From Clarireedia homoeocarpa (Eukaryota > Ascomycota > Leotiomycetes > Helotiales > Rutstroemiaceae): DNA of 64,000 bases. Shown here piece after piece: positions 58,020-64,000 of the stretch. How positions within the stretch are numbered: position 1 is the first letter of the stretch; each line of letters starts with the position of its first letter. The notes beneath the pieces are model-generated. The model worked only from the letters and a program-made list of their open reading frames with translations, made no database searches and had not been told where the DNA came from. The translations under genes and the position numbers were made by a program. The stretch spans positions 682,001 to 746,000 of the forward strand of contig LNKV01000009.1 in NCBI GenBank assembly GCA_001465935.1. Reading direction: 5' to 3'.

Positions 58020-61000
58020 TCAATCATCCAACCTGAACATCTTCCTCAACACCTGAAACTTCTTCTTCTTCGTCGGACTCCCGACCGAGCTCCCACCTCC
58101 TCCATCCCTAACATCATCCAATCCCATCCCCGTACCCGTATACTTTCCATCCCCCACGTGATTACCATTACCATTACCATTACTACCATAATCCAGATCC
58201 TTCTCCCCCCCAACCACACCCACGCTCCCACTCACCACCCCCGCAGAAAGCCGTCTCCCGCCCCCATCTTCATCCCCATACCCTCCCTTCTCCTTCTCCG
58301 CCTCCCCTCCATTCGGCAGTGGCCACGACCCACTATTCTGTCTCCCCGCCATCGCAAGCGGATGATTCCTCTTCACCAACTTCGGAGACGTCGGTCTCCC
58401 TCCCAAATTTCCAATCCCATTCATCCCCTTAAGAGCCGCCAGATCCGAAGCGCTCCTCTCCAGCGGCGTGTCTCTTCTCGCCGCACTCTCCGCATTCGAT
58501 TTCCTAACTTTCGCACTCGGATCTGGTTTTTTCCGGAAAATAGATAGCAGACTTCCGCGTCTAGTCTGCTGCGGTCGTGCTGCTGCTGCTGCAGTCACAG
58601 TACTGATAGTACCTTGGGTATTATTAATCATACCCCTACCGGAGCCCGATCGTTGAAGAGAGCCGGAGGCAAGGGCGTTACCTTGAGAGCTGGGTCTTGC
58701 GCCATTTTGTTGGGCCTTTTTGAGACTGCGAGCTGTAGGTGGTCGGTCATCGTCACTGTCGGGGAGATCGGAAGAATCACCATCTTGGTAGCCCACGGGA
58801 CGAGGGATACTACGAAGGGGTGCGCCGCGATTTGATGGCGGTCTTGCAAGGACTAGAGAGGGTTCGTCTTCGTCACTTGAGTCGGCAAAGCGGCTTCTGA
58901 AAGTGTGGCGGGGTTCATCTTCATCGCTGGAGTCGGCGAATCTGCTGCCTCGATAAGGGGGCGGTTTTGTAGTATTGACTGGTCGGGCGGAGGAACTTCT
59001 GCCGAAACTAGGTAATCGGATGGGGGATTTGGCTCGAGAGCTGACATCGGGGGAATTTCGCATCGAGTTACGCATTGAAGTACGCATGGTAACCTGCATC
59101 GCTCCACCCGGTGATGCTGAACGTAGACTGTGACGGCCTGATTGTATAGGAGATTGTTGGCGACCCCCAATAGATTGTTCATTCCCACCACGCATTGAAC
59201 GCCTCAAGCTAATCCCTTCTGTTGCCGGTCTAGAACGTTTGAAACTAGTATCGCTATCTCCTGATCCTCTTCGTCGAAGAGGAGAAAGCGACGTAACACT
59301 TGTTCTTCTTGCAGTGGCTGGCAATGCGCCGGCTGAGCCTTTAGCTGTCAGTTGTTGAGTATTAGTCCCCACGGCTCGAGAATTAGCTCTGGTATCCTCT
59401 GCCGGAAGTGAAGTGTGTCGTTGTCTCTTCTCAACTGCACCATTCGACTGTGCCATATGATTTCCAGTTCCATTCTGCACCGAACCAGTTCCCCTCATTG
59501 TCTTCCTCATCTGGAAAGCTGTTGATGCGTGAGATGGTTCGGCACGCATTGACGATCGCAAAGTAGGGACATGACCATTGGGACCTGCTTTTGCTCCCGG
59601 CTCAATCATGTAGGTTCTATTGACAGTAGACTGTGCTGGCATAATGGGAGGTTCAGTGGGTGCCACAACAGTTACTACCTTCTTTTTCTTTTTCGGCTTC
59701 TGTACAGGTGTTGTCTCCTCTTCTGATTCGGCGTCGGCGTCGGCATATCTCTGAGCTTCCTGCTCTAATTGTCGTTTTCTCTCGTCAGATAAACCCTTCC
59801 AATATTCTTGAGCCTTGTCCCAGCCTTCTTCGGCATTAGGCTCACTTGATTTTCTCTGCAGTTGACTTCGCATATAAGCTCTTTCCTTTGTCGCTCTAGT
59901 TGTAGGGCTTTCCGGGGCAACAGGCACAACACCAAAAGCCGATCCATTGGGCGTAGAGTCGATAACGGGGCTCTCTACCACGGCGTCTAAGGACATAAAT
60001 CCGTCGGCGCCTTCGGTTTCGGCTGTTTTCTCTGTTGTTAGATCTTCAGCGGCATCGCTGTAAATGCTTTCACTCTCGGATTCCTCCGTCTCTTCTATGA
60101 TTGGATCGGGGTGGGGTGAAGCATCCCGCTCATGGTTCTCTGTTTCTCTAGGAAGATTTGTTGTAGCGGTTATCTTTGCAGTACTGCTCATGCCCTGAGT
60201 GGGGTTTGTAGTAGCAGATGGCGAAATCTCATCTTGAGACTGTTCCACTGAATTGGAATTGGAACTTGGTGAAATGGGAAAACCACCTGGCATTTCCAGC
60301 CATTCTTCTTTGGATTTCGTACCGTCGAGGGTAGGAGTAGGCTGTTGTATAGCGATTTCGGGGACGTCTCCAATCATTTCGTCATCGTCAGATTCTTCCT
60401 GCAAAGGCTCGTGTCTCGCATCAATATCGTGACTGCTGGCAATGCCAATATTGTCGTCTTCGTTCACACTGTAATTGCTACTGGAATCTGAGATTTCTCC
60501 ATTGCCCTCTACTGACGTAACCTCGGGAGGTAAAGGCTCGCGAGATCTAGAGATATTTGCAGCATTCTTAGAAGTTGCATCTTGAGCTAGAACTGCTCCT
60601 GCGACATGATCATGCGATTGTCCCAATGGAAACTCTATGACCCCACCAGTCGTACTCGTGACAAAAGATGGCGATGTTGGCGATGGAATGGAGACGGCTG
60701 GCTGAACTGACTGAACTGATTCAGACGGTCTTACTAAAGGTCTCTCTTCAACCTCACGCTGCACCTTCTTCTCCCTAACGCTCCCGAATGACGGAAGCGC
60801 CGGTCGTGGTTTCATCACTTCGTCATCATTATCGTCAATGGTTGAGGTATCTTTCTTCTTCCCTCGACCCTTGCTAAACCAGCCACGCCTCGAAGTTTGT
60901 GGGCTTGGAATTACCGGTGAATCGGTAACGATCGGCATGGATTGGCCAAGAACAACGTTGCTTCCTTCGTCGAAACTGACCCTATTACCCTTCTTCTTTG

Positions 61001-62936
61001 GTTGTTCATCAGCAAAGGATGAAGAGTCATTGGATACCATACTAGTTCGTGGTGAGTAGCCATTGATAGGTGATGGACCTCGTGGAGAGTTTGATGACAC
61101 AGAAGAATGCTTCAGGGCAGATTTCCGGGGTGATACTGATCGTGGAGGCGGTTGATGTCTGACTAATAGAGTCTCTGGAGTCGCGACAAAATGTGGTGTC
61201 CGCGCAGGGCTTACTGACTGTACACGGTCACCTCGCGCGCTTGTTCCTGTTGGTGGAGATGTCTCCCTCAAGGGAGGATCAGAATTCATCACTGGCGCTG
61301 GCTGACTGGCGGATCCGGTATGTTGCTGTGCTTGCGTGAATGCCGCTGGAGCTTGTGCTTTACCATGACCTCTACCTGCTGATGACTGAGGAAGGGGTGT
61401 TGGTGATGAGGAAATCGTTCGCCCAACTTCATTCTGATTTGTGAAGGTTATCTCACCAAGCTTGGAGCGTAATGGAGAATCATCCTCCTCTTCTTCCCTT
61501 TCTCTATCTTCACGGACGACCGATGGTTTCTTCGCCAGTAATACGCCGGCTCGGGTATGAAAGGGGTATGGTTGAATTGAAGCATCACTATCATCAGAGG
61601 AATTCGGTCGCAGTGAGCCTTGATCACTATCATCATCGTTGATGATCACACGCTTTTTCTTCTTCTTCGGTATTATAGGTGAGGGCGCTAAGGTAGACTT
61701 TTGCTGGGGCGCTGTCGATGAAACAATGGGCCTTACTTCGGGTTCAAGCCTAGGGGCAGTTTGGGCGGGTGGGGGACTTGCTGCAATGGTGGTTTGCGAT
61801 TGCGGTCTCGTTGGTGACTTTGGTGATACCGGTTGAGGTACGGAATGCGATTTTGATGCTGCTGTCATTGCATCTACAGCCGTCCCTTTTAGTCTGCCAC
61901 CAACCGTCCCATCTGCGAGATGTGTACCTTCCGCTTGTTTTGTCGCGATCCTTGTTTTCTTCTTCACTGGCGCATTAGCAGCATCATTGAGTCTCTGTTC
62001 AATGGCCAGTATCTCTGCGAGTGGCAGAAAACTTCTGGTATTAGGATCATATACCAAGTTTTGATTGTTTGGAGATACGATTCTTGGATTTGCCCTTAAT
62101 GATTCGGGAAGTGTTAGCTGCCTTTGTCCATTAGGTGACATTGGCCTTGCACTCGTAGGCAAAGAGAAATTAACGGACCCTCTACTCTCCGATCGCGGTG
62201 TACCACCTAGCTCTGACGTGCCAGATGAGCTCGATGTCCCAGGTCTCCGAGCCGATACAGGAGATGACGGCTTTGGTTCAACGCTTGATCCTCTGCCACC
62301 GGTTTTGAAGGGAGGTGGTGAAGCAATCCTAAGTCCTGGGAAGTCCATACTTGCAGCTCTACGCGAAGATCTGGCCGGAACCGCGGGTGCGCCTATGTTC
62401 TTCGGAATAGCAGGAACCGGTGGCGCATCAATAGCACTTGGAACTGGTGAAGAGCGAGATGGCGATTGTTCCCGAAAAGTTCGTTCCGTCATTGAGCCGG
62501 AGCTTCCACGTCGTGCAAGCGCAGCTCCAGATGAGCTACGTACGGAGCCAGCAACGGAACTTCCAGCAGAAGAGGTGGATCCGTTTCGTCGAACGGTCCT
62601 TTTGGTCTGGACATCTGCCACAGATGTAGGTGTTGTTGGCCGGGATCGTAATGCAGCAGCGGCTGCGGCGGAAGACAAGGAAGCATTCGAGGAGCGATGG
62701 GATAAAAATGCCGAAGCGGCGGCGGTCGCGGCAGCAGCGCTCACATTGGACGAACTTGACGGCTGCGAAAGTACAACCAGTTAGCATATGTAGCGATCGT
62801 AGCAATTGTGGCTGTACTGTATGTGCCTTCCAGGGTATTCTTTTAAAAGCGCGACCAATGCGATAAAAAACGGTCGCGCAACATGTTGATAACGTACCGG
62901 GTTTGAAGTCGCTCTCCTCCTTTTATTTCCAAACAT
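58020..62936 (-). CDS. Large low-complexity fungal protein (possible eisosome/Seg1-type)
   Basis: Exons 62898-62936 (MFGNKRRRATSNP) and 58020-62762 join in phase 0 across a 135-bp intron to 1593 residues. Without the short first exon the long frame has no ATG at its start, so the spliced start is preferred. After a Ser-rich lead comes an Ala-rich helix pair (SAAAATAAASAFL, SSNASLSSAAAAAALRSRP) and TPTSVADVQTKRTVRR. Most of the chain is Ser/Pro/Thr-rich and disordered. It includes a two-copy SRFADSSDEDEP unit near 1320-1345, a helical segment EEGWDKAQEYWKGLSDERKR near 980-1000, and a basic C terminus KKKKFQVLRKMFRLDD. An Ala-rich N terminus plus a short basic hydrophobic end reminds me of eisosome-stabilising Seg1 proteins, but this is a weak resemblance. 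Function otherwise unknown. Confidence 0.82.
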
Positions 62937-64000
62937 ATTGGTGATGGAGGCAGGAATGCCCTTTGATGTTTTCTGCCAACTATGGGCTTGACGTTGATAC
63001 TATTGCATTGAGAAAAGAAGGTAAGAATTGAAATTAAAAGCTTCGCAGCTTTCCCAGCTAGTTCTAAAGGAAGATATCTAAGAATATGACGATGGATGTA
63101 ACGCGACCGAATGGGCGAGGACTTCTGGGAATAGGCGAGAGAGTTCTTGGATATGTGCTGGGATCTATTGGATTTTTTGGGCAATGGTTGGCCGAATCCG
63201 TTTGTGGTCTGTGGCTGGTGATGCTGTATGCAGAAAACTGTGGGCTTTTTGGTGTCGATCCTGATCTTCAACGCAGACGGATTGCGAGAACTGGTATGGA
63301 GATGGTATGGAGACGGCGTACGAATTGGGGGGCTTTGAGGTCGAGGTCGAGGTCGAGGTCGAGGTCCAGGTCTATGTGAAGGTTATGTGAAGGTTGTGTG
63401 AAACCTGGAAACGAGGACTTGATATGTATTTGGTGGGTAGATGGATAGAGGCAACGAATGAAGGGATTATGCATGATATAACTTCTCATGATCTACACCA
63501 AAGACGGATAGAAACACGGTTGATTAAAGCGCATTAGACCGCATTCATTCATCAATCACCGGTCTTCCCATCTTAAAAGAACAGCAGTGAGGCAGCTTCA
63601 CTCGCATGTTTGTAGATGCTGCGCAAGACAATAGTCATCCAATAAGTCGATATAGTTATGCATGATGGCAAGCGCAATTGGTATTGCCAGGGAGTAGGGG
63701 TTCTAGAAGCTCATAAGCTCATAAGCTCATAAGCTCATCCACATCCACATCCACATCCACGTCCACGTCCACATCCATATCCACCTACTCGAGTAGGCGT
63801 GTTTGATGGAAGTACAAGTACTGTCTGTAACAACTTGGCCTCCTCCGCTCAGTGCTCAGACAGTCCCCTTACGAATGTTGGTGAAACCACAGGATCGCCT
63901 TAAAGAAGGGTCGCTGAGAATCCCTCCTGTGTACTTGAAACACATTTCGAGGTAGTACCCATTGTTGGCACCGAGCACAACGAAACCGTGGCTGCTCGCG
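62937..64000. other. Right-end intergenic
   Basis: Promoter side of the preceding gene, then simple repeats: GAGGTC at about 63337-63370, CTCATAAG at about 63707-63738 and CCACAT/CCACGT at about 63736-63786. A 97-codon plus-strand frame at 63086-63379 ends in an Arg-Ser repeat produced by the GAGGTC array and is not believed. No gene. Confidence 0.5.

Noticed and set aside
62065..62784. 239-codon plus-strand open frame
   Set aside because: Antisense shadow of the Ser/Pro-rich protein at 58020-62936.
1..64000. tRNA and rRNA genes
   Set aside because: Looked for GGTTCGA-type B boxes with cloverleaf context; the few GTTCGA occurrences lie in coding exons or lack pairing stems.

Overview
This window looks like nuclear DNA of a filamentous ascomycete (Pezizomycotina), probably a leotiomycete close to Botrytis/Sclerotinia. 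The class is an inference: the cutinase strongly resembles Botrytis-type CutA, and a Woronin-body Hex1 gene, found only in Pezizomycotina, is present. Genes are split by short introns, mostly 50-75 bp, with GT..AG ends and CTAAC-like branch sites. Long gene-poor stretches rich in microsatellites separate them. No rRNA, tRNA, CRISPR array or intact transposon was seen.

Left part (1-10 kb): a decayed AIG1-like GTPase relic; a secreted cutinase; three minus-strand genes, namely a small CaaX-box protein, an AlkB-type 2-oxoglutarate/Fe(II) oxygenase and a second CaaX-box protein paralogous to the first; and a 2EXR-domain protein. 10-19 kb: a ribosome-quality-control Rqc2/NEMF homologue (minus) with a likely GC-AG intron, diverging from a ten-exon secreted sedolisin-type peptidase (plus). 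19-23 kb: a 933-residue low-complexity DUF8035-like protein (minus). 22-31 kb: gene-poor DNA with tetranucleotide repeats, a 39-bp tandem repeat and one small secreted cysteine-rich protein.

31-36 kb: a bleomycin-hydrolase-type cysteine protease with a myristoylation-like N terminus, then hex1 (minus). The hex1 core begins at a conserved MGYYDEE start, but about 400 further codons lie open, in frame and protein-like upstream of it, and no ATG occurs in any frame of those exons. 36-43.5 kb: repeats, then a degenerate NACHT (STAND/NLR-type) gene with two apparent frameshifts. 44-49.3 kb: a conserved-looking 267-residue protein of unknown function and a GRAM-TBC-EF-hand RabGAP of the Gyp2/Mdr1 type. 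49.3-54.7 kb: no supported gene. 54.7-63 kb: an LDB19/ART1-type arrestin with two PPxY motifs (plus) and a 1593-residue low-complexity protein of possible eisosome/Seg1 type (minus).

The genes do not form one pathway. The set mixes housekeeping functions (Rqc2, RabGAP, arrestin, aminopeptidase, AlkB, Hex1) with secreted functions suited to life on plant material (cutinase, sedolisin, small cysteine-rich protein) and decaying accessory genes (GTPase, NLR). Exon boundaries were worked out by eye from frame continuity and splice consensus and have no transcript support.
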